This document shows positions 8,757 through 16,855 of a stretch of 33,161 bases of DNA, piece by piece. The notes below the pieces were generated by a model. That model searched no databases. It was not told where the DNA came from and saw only the letters and a list, made by a program, of their open reading frames with translations. Every line of letters starts with the position of its first letter. The first letter of the stretch is position 1. A program made the position numbers and the translations under genes. Source of the DNA: Acidimicrobiaceae bacterium (lineage in GTDB: Bacteria > Actinomycetota > Acidimicrobiia > Acidimicrobiales > Acidimicrobiaceae); the NCBI GenBank assembly GCA_013044385.1, contig JABEUN010000030.1, positions 1 through 33,161 of the forward strand, given 5' to 3'.

Positions 8757-8761
8757 GAGCC

Positions 8762-9700
8762 TTGAGAAATGATCGGATTGCAGTGTTGGTCGCAGTATTG
8801 AACCTTTGGAACCCGCACGGTAGTTTCACAGTCGGTGGAGCCGTCCTGCTCGCATTCGCCCTCGGTATGGTGCACGGCATCACGCCAGATGAACACACTT
8901 GGCCGATCACGTTCAGTTACTCGATTGGCAGTGGATCTTCACGGAAGGGTTTGATTGCAGGTCTCATCTTTTCGTTAGCCTTCACCCTGCAGAGAATGAT
9001 TGCATCTGAGCTCGCTTATTTTTCGCTCGCTAATTTTTTGGTATCCAGACCTTGGGTGAACTACCTCATATATGTAGTGGTCGGTGTGGCGATGGCCTGG
9101 GCGGCGAAGTACCTCTTTCGTGGAAATCACTGGCACCTTCTTAGCCCATCACATCACCTAGATGAGATAGTTCAAGGAGACAAACTTGCCGATCCAAAAC
9201 CGTGGATGCCGGCTCTGCACGGCTTCATAGCGGGCTGGGGTGTGGGTGCATTTGCACTGATCATCTACACGGTCCTTTCGCCGCAGATGCCATCGGCCGC
9301 GATAGGTTGGCTACCTGGTGCGGCATTCGGCCTCGGCACTACGGTGGTTCAGATGCTTGCAGGTGCCCTCTTCGGGTATGTCGCAAGGCGTAGTCACCTT
9401 GATGCCGGCGATATCAGGAAGGTCTCGCTCGTTACTGCGGGACGGACCCTACTAATTGGAGGAGTCGCGTTCACAGCCGCAGGACTTCTCGGTCTCGTGT
9501 TTCCAGGGGTGGTAGGTGCATCGGTGGGAACTGGCCTCCATATCCACAACCTTGCGAGATTTGGCATAACTCAAGTACTTGTCATAGGGGTAGTGATCGT
9601 CGTCGGAATCGGAACACTGGTGTCCACCACGCGCGCAGTTATCAAGGTCAAGAAGGTGCCTTCGGGGAGAGACCTCGAAAGTGATAGGCAGCTGCCGTGA
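8762..9700 (+). CDS. Multi-pass membrane protein, probable Ni/Co- or other metal-transport (NicO/UreH-like)
   Basis: 312 residues with about seven to eight hydrophobic helices. Near the N-terminus, GMVHGITPDEHTWP has the histidine-acid-histidine pattern (H-x4-D-E-H) that resembles the HX4DH signature of nickel/cobalt transporters and the NicO/UreH group. Other possible ligands are the H-rich loop GNHWHLLSPSHHLDE (about 121-135) and GLHIHNLARFG near the C-terminus. The direction of transport and the metal are not shown by the sequence. The TTG start at 8762 is weakly supported; GTG at 8783 is an alternative. The stop overlaps the start of the Fur-family gene by four bases, so the two are co-translated, and Fur-like boxes precede the operon. 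That context is the best argument for a metal substrate. Confidence 0.65.
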   Translation: MRNDRIAVLVAVLNLWNPHGSFTVGGAVLLAFALGMVHGITPDEHTWPITFSYSIGSGSSRKGLIAGLIFSLAFTLQRMIASELAYFSLANFLVSRPWVNYLIYVVVGVAMAWAAKYLFRGNHWHLLSPSHHLDEIVQGDKLADPKPWMPALHGFIAGWGVGAFALIIYTVLSPQMPSAAIGWLPGAAFGLGTTVVQMLAGALFGYVARRSHLDAGDIRKVSLVTAGRTLLIGGVAFTAAGLLGLVFPGVVGASVGTGLHIHNLARFGITQVLVIGVVIVVGIGTLVSTTRAVIKVKKVPSGRDLESDRQLP

Positions 9701-10170
9701 CACAGAACCTCGAAGATCCGGTCGAGCTTCTGCTTGAAGTTCTTAGGAAAGGCGGGCACCGTGTTACGAGTGAACGGGTTGAAGTATTCGGCCATCTGCT
9801 GGGAGTGCAACGCCCGACCACCAGAAGTGAGATCGCAACTGAGATGAGAGGGAAAGGTATCCACGCACCCACGGTTTACAGGACTATTGACCTGTTCGTT
9901 GCCCTTGGCGTGATCCAACCTATGTCCTCAGTTTCAGGTGATACCACCTATGAGCTGCTCCCACCGTTTGCCTCTCACCACCACCACTTCCGCTGTTTAC
10001 GCTGTGGGGTGACATTGGCTATAGACGCCAAAGCGGAGGAGAAGGTGCTGCGCGATATGGAGGACGGCCTTCCAGGCGTGCCCCTTTACCATCAGATGGA
10101 CATCTTCGGGAACTGCTTCAAATGTCTTGAATCCCTCGCCGCCACGGCAGCGCCATCGATTGGCCGTTGA
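9697..10170 (+). CDS. Fur-family metal-responsive repressor
   Basis: 157 residues with the Fur layout: N-terminal winged helix (RVTSERVEVFGHLL, then HAPTVYRTIDLFVALGVI as recognition region) and a C-terminal metal-binding dimer domain. HHHHFRCLRCG (94-104) gives regulatory histidines and the first CxxC (Cys100, Cys103). The second CxxC is Cys140/Cys143, completing a structural Cys4 zinc site. Whether it senses Fe, Zn, Ni or Mn cannot be told from sequence. The GTG start at 9697 overlaps the TGA of the transporter gene (GTGA), so the two are coupled. The protein probably binds the tandem boxes at 8711-8756 and represses its own operon. Confidence 0.88.
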   Translation: MTQNLEDPVELLLEVLRKGGHRVTSERVEVFGHLLGVQRPTTRSEIATEMRGKGIHAPTVYRTIDLFVALGVIQPMSSVSGDTTYELLPPFASHHHHFRCLRCGVTLAIDAKAEEKVLRDMEDGLPGVPLYHQMDIFGNCFKCLESLAATAAPSIGR

Positions 10171-10179
10171 TACTGGTGG

Positions 10180-10203
10180 CAGTTCGGTTGGCCAATTGAG
10201 CTG
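10180..10203 (+). terminator. Possible terminator between convergent fur and GNAT genes
   Basis: The RNA could fold into a 10-bp stem (CAGTTCGGTT with AATTGAGCTG, three G-U pairs) around a GGCC loop, ten bases after the fur stop. There is no T-run. Confidence 0.3.
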
Positions 10204-10245
10204 GGAAGTTCCGCTTGTCTTTTGCAAAGGGAACGAGTGGGAGTC

Positions 10246-10767
10246 CTAAGCGATGGTCTTCCGATATCGAACTTCAGGCAGACTCCGACCCTGTATCTCG
10301 AGGTAATTCAAGGTTCCATCGGCGGTCCAACCTCTACTCTCGTAGAAAGACCGGGCTCGGTGATTGGACGCAAAGACCCATAGGGCCGCAGATTTCAGCC
10401 CCCAACCTGCCATTTCTTTCTCAGCAAGGTCTAAGAGCATGGTTCCGATACCTCGCCTCCAGGTCGCCGGAGCGATGTAGAGTGCTTGCGTTTCGCCCAT
10501 ACTTGCAAGGTCGAGGTCTCGTGTTCTGCTGAATGTAACAAAGCCAATGACTGAGTTCGATACTGTCGCAATCCAAGTGTTTGGGTTTTCCTGTCCATGA
10601 AGTTCGAAGTTGTATCGTGCTGCTCGTTCCTCGATAGACAGAGTGTCGAGAAATGGGTCCGGAACGATTCCCCTGTAAGCAGTTTGCCAAGAGGCGACGT
10701 GAACCTTGGCCACGTCAAGGGAGTCCTGCGGGATGGCTCGACGAAGTTTCAGTTGGTGATTTGTCAT
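10246..10767 (-). CDS. GNAT-family N-acetyltransferase
   Basis: 173 residues from ATG 10767, which has GGGGGA just upstream; an in-frame TTG lies at 10779. The GNAT fold is shown by the N-terminal LRRAIPQDSLDVAKVHVASW, strand 4 with the acetyl-CoA P-loop (ALYIAPATWRRGIGTMLLD, about 95-113, R-R-G-x-G), and the C-terminal motif ALWVFASNHRARSFYESRGW (about 128-147), where Asn and Tyr are typical. It would transfer an acetyl group from acetyl-CoA to an amine, but the substrate is not shown. The N-terminal AKVHVASWQTAYRGIVPDPFLD resembles the common bacterial GNAT group with the AYRGILP motif. An inverted repeat lies about 50 bases upstream. Confidence 0.88.
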   Translation of the reverse strand: MTNHQLKLRRAIPQDSLDVAKVHVASWQTAYRGIVPDPFLDTLSIEERAARYNFELHGQENPNTWIATVSNSVIGFVTFSRTRDLDLASMGETQALYIAPATWRRGIGTMLLDLAEKEMAGWGLKSAALWVFASNHRARSFYESRGWTADGTLNYLEIQGRSLPEVRYRKTIA

Positions 10768-10816
10768 CGTCCCCCGCAATGCTTTTTCAGCTGCTGACCG
10801 GACCGGTGCGTATTTA

Positions 10817-10840
10817 TTCTAATGCTCCTTGACATTAGAA
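10817..10840. promoter_or_regulatory. Inverted repeat upstream of the GNAT gene
   Basis: Perfect 8-bp arms TTCTAATG (10817-10824) and CATTAGAA (10833-10840) are separated by 8 bases. The repeat lies 50-73 bases ahead of the GNAT start and may be an operator. The TTCTA/TAGAA outer bases recall the furA palindrome at 12908, but the spacing differs. Confidence 0.4.
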
Positions 10841-10911
10841 ACTTGGACGCTGAAGTGGCAACAGATGTAGATACGCGCTTGGGCAAGTCAAAATATTGTT
10901 TTATAAGGACC

Positions 10912-10953
10912 AGTAAGTAGGTCAGTCGGAAGTTACGGACCGACCTACTTACT
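10912..10953 (-). terminator. Hairpin terminator of the furA-katA operon
   Basis: A 12-bp perfect stem, AGTAAGTAGGTC with GACCTACTTACT, continues after one mismatch with three more pairs and closes on a 10-base loop. It begins nine bases after the catalase stop on the minus strand. The tail is only moderately T-rich. Confidence 0.65.
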
Positions 10954-10962
10954 TGGTAAGGC

Positions 10963-12414
10963 CTACCTTGTTGTGGACTTCTCGATCAAGGCACCAAGGT
11001 CGGGGTCCACCTGTCGCCAGTAGTTGATGGCCCTAGCTTTGACATCGCTCGAAACACCGTTAGACAGATGGACCAGAATGTTCTCGACGAGCCGGTCCTT
11101 GGCTCCTTGGTCCATCACCTTACGGTACAGATCTCCTGCTTGGCCGAAGTCGTCATCCTCAGCGTGGAGGGTGGCCGCCGTTCTAAGGATCTCTCCGTCT
11201 GATTCCCATCCGATTTCGTAGATTCTGTCGTCGGCAGCGGGTCCTCCGTATGAGTTAGGTGCATATACCGGCGCAGCTCCGTTGTTGTCGTAGCGCATTG
11301 CGCCGTCCTTGTTGTAGCTGTTCACCGAACTCTTGGGGTGGTTGATTGGCAGTTGAGCGTAGTTGGTTCCAATTCGGTACCGGTGTGCATCTGGGTAGCT
11401 TGCGATCCTCCCGAGAAGCATCCGGTCTGGACTGGCACCTATCCCGGGCACAAGGTTGGCCGGTTCGAAAGCGGACTGTTCTACCTCTGCGAAATAGTTC
11501 TCGGGATTGCGGTTGAGTACCATTTGCCCGACCCTGATCAGGGGGTAGTCCGAATGGGGCCACACCTTGGTTAGGTCGAAAGGGTTAAAACGGTAGTCAG
11601 CTGCATCCGCGAACGGCATTAGCTGTACGTATAGGGTCCAGGACGGGTGATTAGATGATGCGATCGCTTGGTGGAGGTCCCTTATGTGGAAGTCGGGGTC
11701 CTCGGTTGCCATGGCTTTCGCCTCGTCTGCGGTGAAGTTTGATATGCCTTGGTCAGTCTTGAAGTGATATTTGACCCAGAACTTCTCTCCAGAGGAGTTC
11801 TGCCAAGAGAACGTATGGCTCCCGTATCCGTTCATGTTGCGCCAAGTCCTAGGTGTTCCCCTGTCACCGAGGAGCCATGTCACCTGGTGTGCGCTCTCTG
11901 GAGAGAGGGTCCAAAAGTCCCACTGCATGTTGTTGTCCCGGAGATGTGTGTCGGGAAGCCGTTTTTGGGAGTGGATGAAGTCCGAGAACTTCTGCGGGTC
12001 TCGAATGAAGAAGACTGGCGTGTTATTGCCGACCAGATCGTAATTTCCCTCCCGAGTATAGAACTTGATTGCGAATCCCCTCGGGTCTCGCACTGTGTCT
12101 GCGCTGCCTAGTTCGCCCGCCACAGTGGAAAACCGGACGAACAGCTCGGTCCTTGTTCCTGGCTGAAGGAAGTCGGCGCGAGTGAATTGGCTGACGTCTT
12201 CGGACACCTCGAAAAATCCATGCGCTCCACCACCTTTTGCGTGGACAACCCTCTCGGGCACCCGCTCGCGGTTGAATTGGGCCATCTTTTGGAGAAGGTA
12301 GTGGTCGTGTAGAACGATTGGCCCGTTCGGCCCGACAGTAAGTGAGTGGCTATCGCTTGTTGCGGGTATGCCAGCGTCAGTGGTTGAATATTGTCTGTTG
12401 TCTGTCATGGTCAT
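10963..12414 (-). CDS. katA: Monofunctional haem catalase (small-subunit type)
   Basis: 483 residues, the usual size of small-subunit (clade 3) catalases, which turn hydrogen peroxide into water and oxygen in the cytoplasm. The active-site signature [16 protein letters not shown] carries catalytic His58. The distal asparagine is Asn131 in VGNNTPVFF. The proximal signature [14 protein letters not shown] carries haem-ligand Tyr340. [29 protein letters not shown] is the standard core segment. No C-terminal flavodoxin-like extension is present. The ATG at 12414 overlaps the TGA of furA (ATGA), so catalase is the second gene of an operon controlled with its regulator. The gene looks intact and functional. 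Confidence 0.96.
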   Translation of the reverse strand: MTMTDNRQYSTTDAGIPATSDSHSLTVGPNGPIVLHDHYLLQKMAQFNRERVPERVVHAKGGGAHGFFEVSEDVSQFTRADFLQPGTRTELFVRFSTVAGELGSADTVRDPRGFAIKFYTREGNYDLVGNNTPVFFIRDPQKFSDFIHSQKRLPDTHLRDNNMQWDFWTLSPESAHQVTWLLGDRGTPRTWRNMNGYGSHTFSWQNSSGEKFWVKYHFKTDQGISNFTADEAKAMATEDPDFHIRDLHQAIASSNHPSWTLYVQLMPFADAADYRFNPFDLTKVWPHSDYPLIRVGQMVLNRNPENYFAEVEQSAFEPANLVPGIGASPDRMLLGRIASYPDAHRYRIGTNYAQLPINHPKSSVNSYNKDGAMRYDNNGAAPVYAPNSYGGPAADDRIYEIGWESDGEILRTAATLHAEDDDFGQAGDLYRKVMDQGAKDRLVENILVHLSNGVSSDVKARAINYWRQVDPDLGALIEKSTTR

Positions 12415-12884
12415 GCTCCTTTTTCTTCTACTAATTGATCATCGTCCGATGGAACGTCTGTCGCGCTCTGGCACGTCGGGCACAGTCCCCAATAGGTGAC
12501 CTCTGCCTCGTCGAGCAGGAAACCATGGGTGTCGGAGGGGTATAGGCAGGGTTTAGCGCCCACCGCACAGTCGACGTCTTGGATCATCTGACAGAGTCGA
12601 CACACAACGTGGTGATGATTGTCACCCACCCTGAGTTCATAAACTGCGGAACTCCCTGCAGGCTCAATCCGGCGTACGAGGCCCTTGGCCGTGAGCAAGG
12701 CGAGCGTGCTATATACGGCTTGAATTGAAACGGCTCCCAGCCGAATCCTAATGACGGAGATGATCGAGTCCGTGTTCAAATGTGGTCGATCCTGAAGCGC
12801 TTCAATGACTGCGACGCGCGGGGGAGTGGCCCTGAGACCGGACTCCCTGAGCAACTTCGCTGTGGCACCAACTTCTCTGGACAA
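12411..12884 (-). CDS. furA: Fur/PerR-family regulator linked to catalase
   Basis: 157 residues when started at TTG 12884, which has AGGAGA about seven bases upstream. A longer reading from ATG 12941 would run through the operator palindrome and adds an odd hydrophobic lead (MIFFFSRIILEII), so it is rejected. Winged-helix region: [14 protein letters not shown] and [20 protein letters not shown]. Metal-binding region: [12 protein letters not shown] (first CxxC, Cys95/Cys98) and GLCPTC (Cys135/Cys138), a Cys4 zinc site as in PerR, FurA and FurS. In actinobacteria FurA-type proteins repress an adjacent catalase gene and release it under peroxide. Position, overlap with katA and the palindrome ahead all fit that role; iron sensing is the alternative. 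Confidence 0.88.
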   Translation of the reverse strand: MSREVGATAKLLRESGLRATPPRVAVIEALQDRPHLNTDSIISVIRIRLGAVSIQAVYSTLALLTAKGLVRRIEPAGSSAVYELRVGDNHHHVVCRLCQMIQDVDCAVGAKPCLYPSDTHGFLLDEAEVTYWGLCPTCQSATDVPSDDDQLVEEKGA

Positions 12885-12907
12885 GGCGCTCTTCTCCTGC
12901 TCGATTA

Positions 12908-12928
12908 TTTCTAGAATGATTCTAGAAA
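12908..12928 (-). promoter_or_regulatory. Perfect 21-bp palindrome, probable FurA/PerR box
   Basis: TTCTAGAATgATTCTAGAA plus one further matching pair at each end gives a 10-1-10 perfect palindrome centred on 12918. It has the 7-1-7 layout of PerR/Fur boxes with its own bases. It lies 24 bases ahead of the preferred furA start. A second half-site, TGATTCTAGG, occurs at 12951-12960. A -10-like TATGAT on the minus strand (12942-12937) sits just upstream, so binding would block transcription. Confidence 0.75.
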
Positions 12929-13029
12929 AGAAGAATATCATATAAAAGAGTGATTCTAGGATAGGGACGCTAATAAAGTTTCAAGTTTGATCTGGAATCC
13001 TCCCTTTGCATCGTTTCTTCGTTGGTATC

Positions 13030-13076
13030 CTGCGTGGTACGCAGTCATATCTTTGCTGAATCATCCCTAAGGATGA
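13030..13076 (+). promoter_or_regulatory. Two inverted repeats in the promoter region of the ABC/two-component operon
   Basis: CTGCGT-ggt-ACGCAG (13030-13044) is a perfect 6-3-6 palindrome, and TCATCC-ctaa-GGATGA (13061-13076) is a perfect 6-4-6 repeat. They lie 58-104 bases ahead of the ATG at 13134. Dimeric LuxR/NarL-type regulators, such as the one encoded by the operon's last gene, bind short dyads like these, so either is a candidate site for autoregulation. Confidence 0.4.
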
Positions 13077-13133
13077 CCTTCTCAAGCCTTTGTGAGGATG
13101 TCGTCCGGCCTCAGAGTCACTTAACGTTTAGAC

Positions 13134-14111
13134 ATGGATACAGATCAACTGAATCATGAAGAGATATTGCCCGACGCGGCGAATGAACTTGATTTCATCG
13201 TGTCAATCTCGAACTTGACCAAGCGCTTCGGCAGCCGTGTTGCGGTCGACGGCGTAAATTTGTCCATCCCGAGGGGGATGGCGTTTGGGTATCTTGGGCC
13301 AAACGGCGCAGGGAAGACGACCCTGATTCGAATGCTTCTTGGACTTACCCAGCCCAGTTCGGGAGAGATGACAGTTCGTGGGTTCAAACTTCCTCACCAT
13401 AGGAGCCAGGCACTCTCCCGTGTTGGAGCAATAATCGAGGAGCCCCGCTTCCACGGCCACGTGACGGGTTATGAAAACCTGAAGATCTTCGCCTCCGTAC
13501 GGGATCCTCAGTCCATGTCCCGTATTCCGGAAGCGATCGAAAGGGTCGGCCTTGCCGGCAGGGGCGACGAGAAGGTGCGCGGATACTCGCTAGGGATGAG
13601 ACAGAGACTCGGGATAGCGCGCTGCCTTTTATCCGATCCCGAGCTTCTGATTCTCGACGAGCCGATGAATGGACTCGACCCCGCTGGGATACTGGAGTTT
13701 AGACATCTGATGCGCAGTTTTGTCGACGAAGGACGGACCGTAGTCATATCCTCTCACCTGCTAGACGAGATCGAAAAGACTTGTGATGCGGTGGCGATTG
13801 TGGATATGGGACGCGTGGTGCTCCAGGGACGGATCGACGAACTCGCAGGTTCTTCAAAGGGAACTGTGTTGATCGAGACGGACAAGGTCGACCTTGCTCT
13901 TTCCGTTCTTGCCCAGAGCAGACTTGCATCCGAACTAACTGGCCTTACAGAAAACCAGCTGCGGGTGACCCCGCTGCACGATGTTCCCACCTCTGAGATT
14001 GTCAAGGCCCTCGTCCTCGGGGGAGCAGCCGTCGATTCAGTCTTGAATGAGCGAACAAGTCTTGAGGATCGATTTCTAGCTATTACTGAAAAGAGCGGAG
14101 CAGTACTGTGA
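13134..14111 (+). CDS. ABC transporter ATP-binding protein (BcrA/CcmA-type exporter)
   Basis: 325 residues, cytoplasmic ATPase of an ABC-2-type exporter. Walker A is GPNGAGKTT (55-63), the Q-loop region is IIEEPRFHGHVTGYENL, the signature is YSLGMRQR (151-158), Walker B is LLILDEP (171-177) and the switch histidine is in ISSHLLDE. The C-terminal 100 residues are the substrate-specific extension of BcrA/DrrA-like ATPases. It pairs with the next gene, whose GTG overlaps this stop (GTGA). Together with the kinase and regulator downstream the layout resembles antibiotic- or bacitracin-type resistance modules, but the exported compound is unknown. The ribosome binding site at 13134 is weak. Confidence 0.92.
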   Translation: MDTDQLNHEEILPDAANELDFIVSISNLTKRFGSRVAVDGVNLSIPRGMAFGYLGPNGAGKTTLIRMLLGLTQPSSGEMTVRGFKLPHHRSQALSRVGAIIEEPRFHGHVTGYENLKIFASVRDPQSMSRIPEAIERVGLAGRGDEKVRGYSLGMRQRLGIARCLLSDPELLILDEPMNGLDPAGILEFRHLMRSFVDEGRTVVISSHLLDEIEKTCDAVAIVDMGRVVLQGRIDELAGSSKGTVLIETDKVDLALSVLAQSRLASELTGLTENQLRVTPLHDVPTSEIVKALVLGGAAVDSVLNERTSLEDRFLAITEKSGAVL

Positions 14112-14926
14112 GCATCACTGTGTCTCAGAAATACCAGCAAAGTAACACGGACTTCAATTGGCTCGCCAGGTCGATGAGTCGTGCTGAATTTCTCAAACTG
14201 AGGAAGCGCCGGGGACTTTTCTGGACGTCCCTGTTCCTAAGCCTTGGAGCGGTATTGATCTACTTTGCCGTGCTCGAAATTCTCCACATCGTTTCGCCGG
14301 CGGCGCACGGCTCGGCGGGCGGGAATGTCAACCTGACTCGGGCGGTCAACATTATGACGCTCATCGGTGGCACTGCGGCGATACTTGTTGGTGCAAATGC
14401 GGGAGCCGGAGACTCGAATGGAGTTTTCAGAGACTTGGTCGCAACGGGCCGGAGCCGGGTGGCACTCTTTTTCGCTAGGATTCCCGGCGCCATCATGATG
14501 TTCTGGCCAATGATCATTGCAGCATACGTAGTTGCGGCTTTGGTTAGTGTGATCTTGGCCGGATCTTACGCTGTGCCGACTTCGGCGAATCTAATCCACT
14601 ACGGACTCATAGTCCTTCTATCGACCAGTTTTGAGCTGTTGCTTGCTATCGGAGTATCGTCTTTGACGGTCTCAAAATCTGTGACCATCGCCGTACTTAT
14701 GGCTTGGGAGTTCATAGTCCAGCAGCTACTTCTCCTGATTACGTGGTTTGGAAGCTTCCGGGAGATTCTACCACTCTCATCAATCGGGCGTCTCTCGCCG
14801 CACGCTGGTGGACCACTCAGGTATGTTCCAGGAGAGAGCACATTGGTGGCGAGTCTTGTTCTGGTCGGCTGGATAGTGGTGGCTACGGGAGTCGGTGTGT
14901 TCAAAACCAAAAAGATGGATGCCTGA
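14108..14926 (+). CDS. ABC-2-type transporter permease
   Basis: 272 residues with six predicted membrane helices. The first follows SRAEFLKLRKRRGLFWTSLFLS, the amphipathic lead and first helix typical of ABC-2 permeases of the BcrB/NatB kind. Further helices cover about 80-105, 120-150, 165-190, 193-215 and 240-262. It forms the membrane half of the exporter with the ATPase upstream, to which it is coupled by a GTGA overlap. The sequence does not show the substrate. Confidence 0.85.
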   Translation: MSITVSQKYQQSNTDFNWLARSMSRAEFLKLRKRRGLFWTSLFLSLGAVLIYFAVLEILHIVSPAAHGSAGGNVNLTRAVNIMTLIGGTAAILVGANAGAGDSNGVFRDLVATGRSRVALFFARIPGAIMMFWPMIIAAYVVAALVSVILAGSYAVPTSANLIHYGLIVLLSTSFELLLAIGVSSLTVSKSVTIAVLMAWEFIVQQLLLLITWFGSFREILPLSSIGRLSPHAGGPLRYVPGESTLVASLVLVGWIVVATGVGVFKTKKMDA

Positions 14927-14974
14927 GCTCGAAAGGATATCGGGCTGGCGCCGCGTCTAGAATCGGGATCAGCA

Positions 14975-16204
14975 ATGTTGCAGAAGAGCGATAGTCCAGT
15001 GATGACCCCCGGGGTCGGCGTCATGAGACATCTTCCCGAACGTTATGTCGACGTCACTGTAGTCGTCGTGCTCGTGCTGTCCCAACTGCTTGCTTCTGCG
15101 TTCATAATCTTCGTTTCGTCGAAGGACTCCGGCCATCAGGTACTGGCTGTTCTCGCTTCTGCGGTGCTGTTGTTGGCGGATCTGACCCTCTTGGTAAGGC
15201 GGAGGAGGCCACTTTTTGCTCTGGTCGTCACGTTCGTGGCGTTTGCAATCGCCGAGCTGATCCATGGAACTGGAGTGGCATCTTTTGCCCCGCCCTTCGC
15301 CCCGTTGATCGCCTTGTACTCCTTCTCATTGGTAAATGCACCGGGGCGAGTGGTCAGGGTCGCCGCACTTGCGTGGGTATGGATGGTTGGCGTAAATGCG
15401 GTCACAGACGTCAGGCACTGGAGTCATTTCTTAGCTGTCATTCCGCTGGCAACTCTGGTCGCGGGTGTCGGGGCGAGTGTAGGGCTCTACATAGGCACCA
15501 GGCGGAAATACGTCGAGCAGCTGACCGAGAGGGCAGCGACGCTTGAACGTGAACACAACCTTCTAGCAGAGAGGGTTGTCGCCGAGGAGCGGGTAAGAAT
15601 AGCTAGAGATCTCCATGATGTGGTTTCTCATCACATTGCACTCATGGTTGTGCAGGCGAACGCGGCGCAGGCGACTTTCTCGAGCGAGCCTCGCAAGAGT
15701 ATGGAGATGATAGATCAGGTTGCATCGTCGGGTCGCAAGGCATTGAATGAAATGAGAAGGATGCTCGGTGTTCTGAGGACGCCTACCTCGCCGGAGATGG
15801 AACTTTCTCCTTCTCCGGGCATAAGCGAGCTAAGTGAGTTGGTCATGCGAACCGAAGAGGCAGGAATCTCTGTGGAATTCTCCCTCAAAGGTGATCCGAC
15901 AGCCCTCACTGACCCGATTCAGCTCACCTGTTATCGAATCGTCCAAGAATCCTTGACCAATGTCATCAAATACGCTCCGTCTTCGTTGGCGTCCGTCTCT
16001 GTTGAGGTTGGTGAGGCCGAAGTGAGTGTGGTTGTGACTGATGACGGACCCGGATCGGAAGAGTCCGGGTCAACGGGGCATGGGATACCTGGAATGCGGG
16101 AACGAGTCGCACTCTTCGGCGGAAGATTGTTCGCAGGTGATCGTGAGTCCGGAGGTTTTGAGGTGGTGGCAGCAATCCCCATCTCCTCCGCTCCCATGCC
16201 GTGA
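14975..16204 (+). CDS. Sensor histidine kinase, DesK/LiaS-like (HisKA_3)
   Basis: 409 residues. The N-terminal 170 residues hold about five membrane helices with no large outer loop, as in intramembrane-sensing kinases. A coiled-coil linker (EQLTERAATLEREHNLLAE) leads to the HisKA_3 phosphoacceptor RIARDLHDVVSHHIALM with His214. The ATPase domain has QESLTNVIKYA (N box), DDGPG and GHGIPGMRER (G boxes). It should phosphorylate the regulator encoded next, whose start overlaps this stop. Neighbouring ABC exporter genes suggest the kinase reports on a compound or membrane stress that the exporter relieves. Confidence 0.93.
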   Translation: MLQKSDSPVMTPGVGVMRHLPERYVDVTVVVVLVLSQLLASAFIIFVSSKDSGHQVLAVLASAVLLLADLTLLVRRRRPLFALVVTFVAFAIAELIHGTGVASFAPPFAPLIALYSFSLVNAPGRVVRVAALAWVWMVGVNAVTDVRHWSHFLAVIPLATLVAGVGASVGLYIGTRRKYVEQLTERAATLEREHNLLAERVVAEERVRIARDLHDVVSHHIALMVVQANAAQATFSSEPRKSMEMIDQVASSGRKALNEMRRMLGVLRTPTSPEMELSPSPGISELSELVMRTEEAGISVEFSLKGDPTALTDPIQLTCYRIVQESLTNVIKYAPSSLASVSVEVGEAEVSVVVTDDGPGSEESGSTGHGIPGMRERVALFGGRLFAGDRESGGFEVVAAIPISSAPMP

Positions 16205-16839
16205 TCGAGGTTCTAATCGCCGATGACCAGCCGATGATCAGATCTGGCTTCAGGTTGATCCTTGAGTCGGCTGAGGACATATCGGTCATTGGAGAGGCGG
16301 GAGACGGGCGAGAAGCCGTAGAACTGGCGAAACAGCTGAGCCCAGATGTGATCGTCATGGATATCCGCATGCCCAATCTGGACGGAATAGCTGCTACTCG
16401 ACTTATTGACAACGCAAAGGTTTTGATCCTAACGACGTTTCATCTGGACAATTACGTGGTCGAGGCCCTGGCCGCCGGCGCTAGTGGCTTTCTCCTGAAG
16501 GATGCGACGGCCGACGAGCTCAAATCAGCGATACGTTCGATCGCCCGTGGGGACGCTGCTTTGTCACCTTCGGTAACTAGAACGATCCTTGATATTGTGA
16601 AGGCAAGTCACGCAAGCAGGCTCCAACCGCCATCGGAGCTATCCACTCTGAGTGCCCGTGAGTCAGACGTGCTCAAATGTCTCGCCCTAGGTATGTCAAA
16701 CCATGAAATAGGAGCGAGCCTTTACTTGTCGGAAGCGACGGTAAAGACCCACGTGTCTCGCATATTGGCCAAACTTGGTCTCCGAGACCGCGTCCAAGCG
16801 GTCGTCTTTGCTTACAGATATGGAGTGCTCGAGGGCTGA
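16201..16839 (+). CDS. NarL/LuxR-type response regulator
   Basis: 212 residues. The receiver domain has ADDQ at the start, phosphoacceptor Asp54 in VIVMDIRMPNLDG, and the switch Thr and Lys (ILTTFH, LLKDA). The C-terminal GerE/LuxR helix-turn-helix runs about 148-205 (LSARESDVLKCLALGMSNHEIGASLYLSEATVKTHVSRILAKLGL). GTG at 16201 overlaps the kinase stop (GTGA). It is the last gene of the four-gene operon and probably controls it. Confidence 0.95.
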   Translation: MIEVLIADDQPMIRSGFRLILESAEDISVIGEAGDGREAVELAKQLSPDVIVMDIRMPNLDGIAATRLIDNAKVLILTTFHLDNYVVEALAAGASGFLLKDATADELKSAIRSIARGDAALSPSVTRTILDIVKASHASRLQPPSELSTLSARESDVLKCLALGMSNHEIGASLYLSEATVKTHVSRILAKLGLRDRVQAVVFAYRYGVLEG

Positions 16840-16840
16840 G

Positions 16841-16855
16841 CAGGGAATCTCCCTG
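16841..16855 (+). terminator. Short hairpin after the response regulator
   Basis: CAGGGA and TCCCTG form a 6-bp stem with a 3-base loop directly after the stop codon. There is no T-run, so termination strength is uncertain. Confidence 0.4.

Larger units (their letters stand above)
8406..8761. other. Divergent regulatory region between the methyltransferase and metal-transport genes
   Basis: No protein gene is supported here. The left part holds the dyad listed at 8463-8490, the right end holds the tandem 22-bp repeats at 8711-8756. Between them is a small imperfect stem-loop near 8569-8588 (GGTTT...AAACC). No known riboswitch core, such as a cobalamin or nickel-cobalt element, was recognised. 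Confidence 0.5.

Noticed and set aside
8506-8772. Plus-strand 88-codon frame ahead of the metal-transport gene
   Set aside because: It runs through the tandem operator repeats and the promoter, its composition is not protein-like, and it overlaps the real gene's start.
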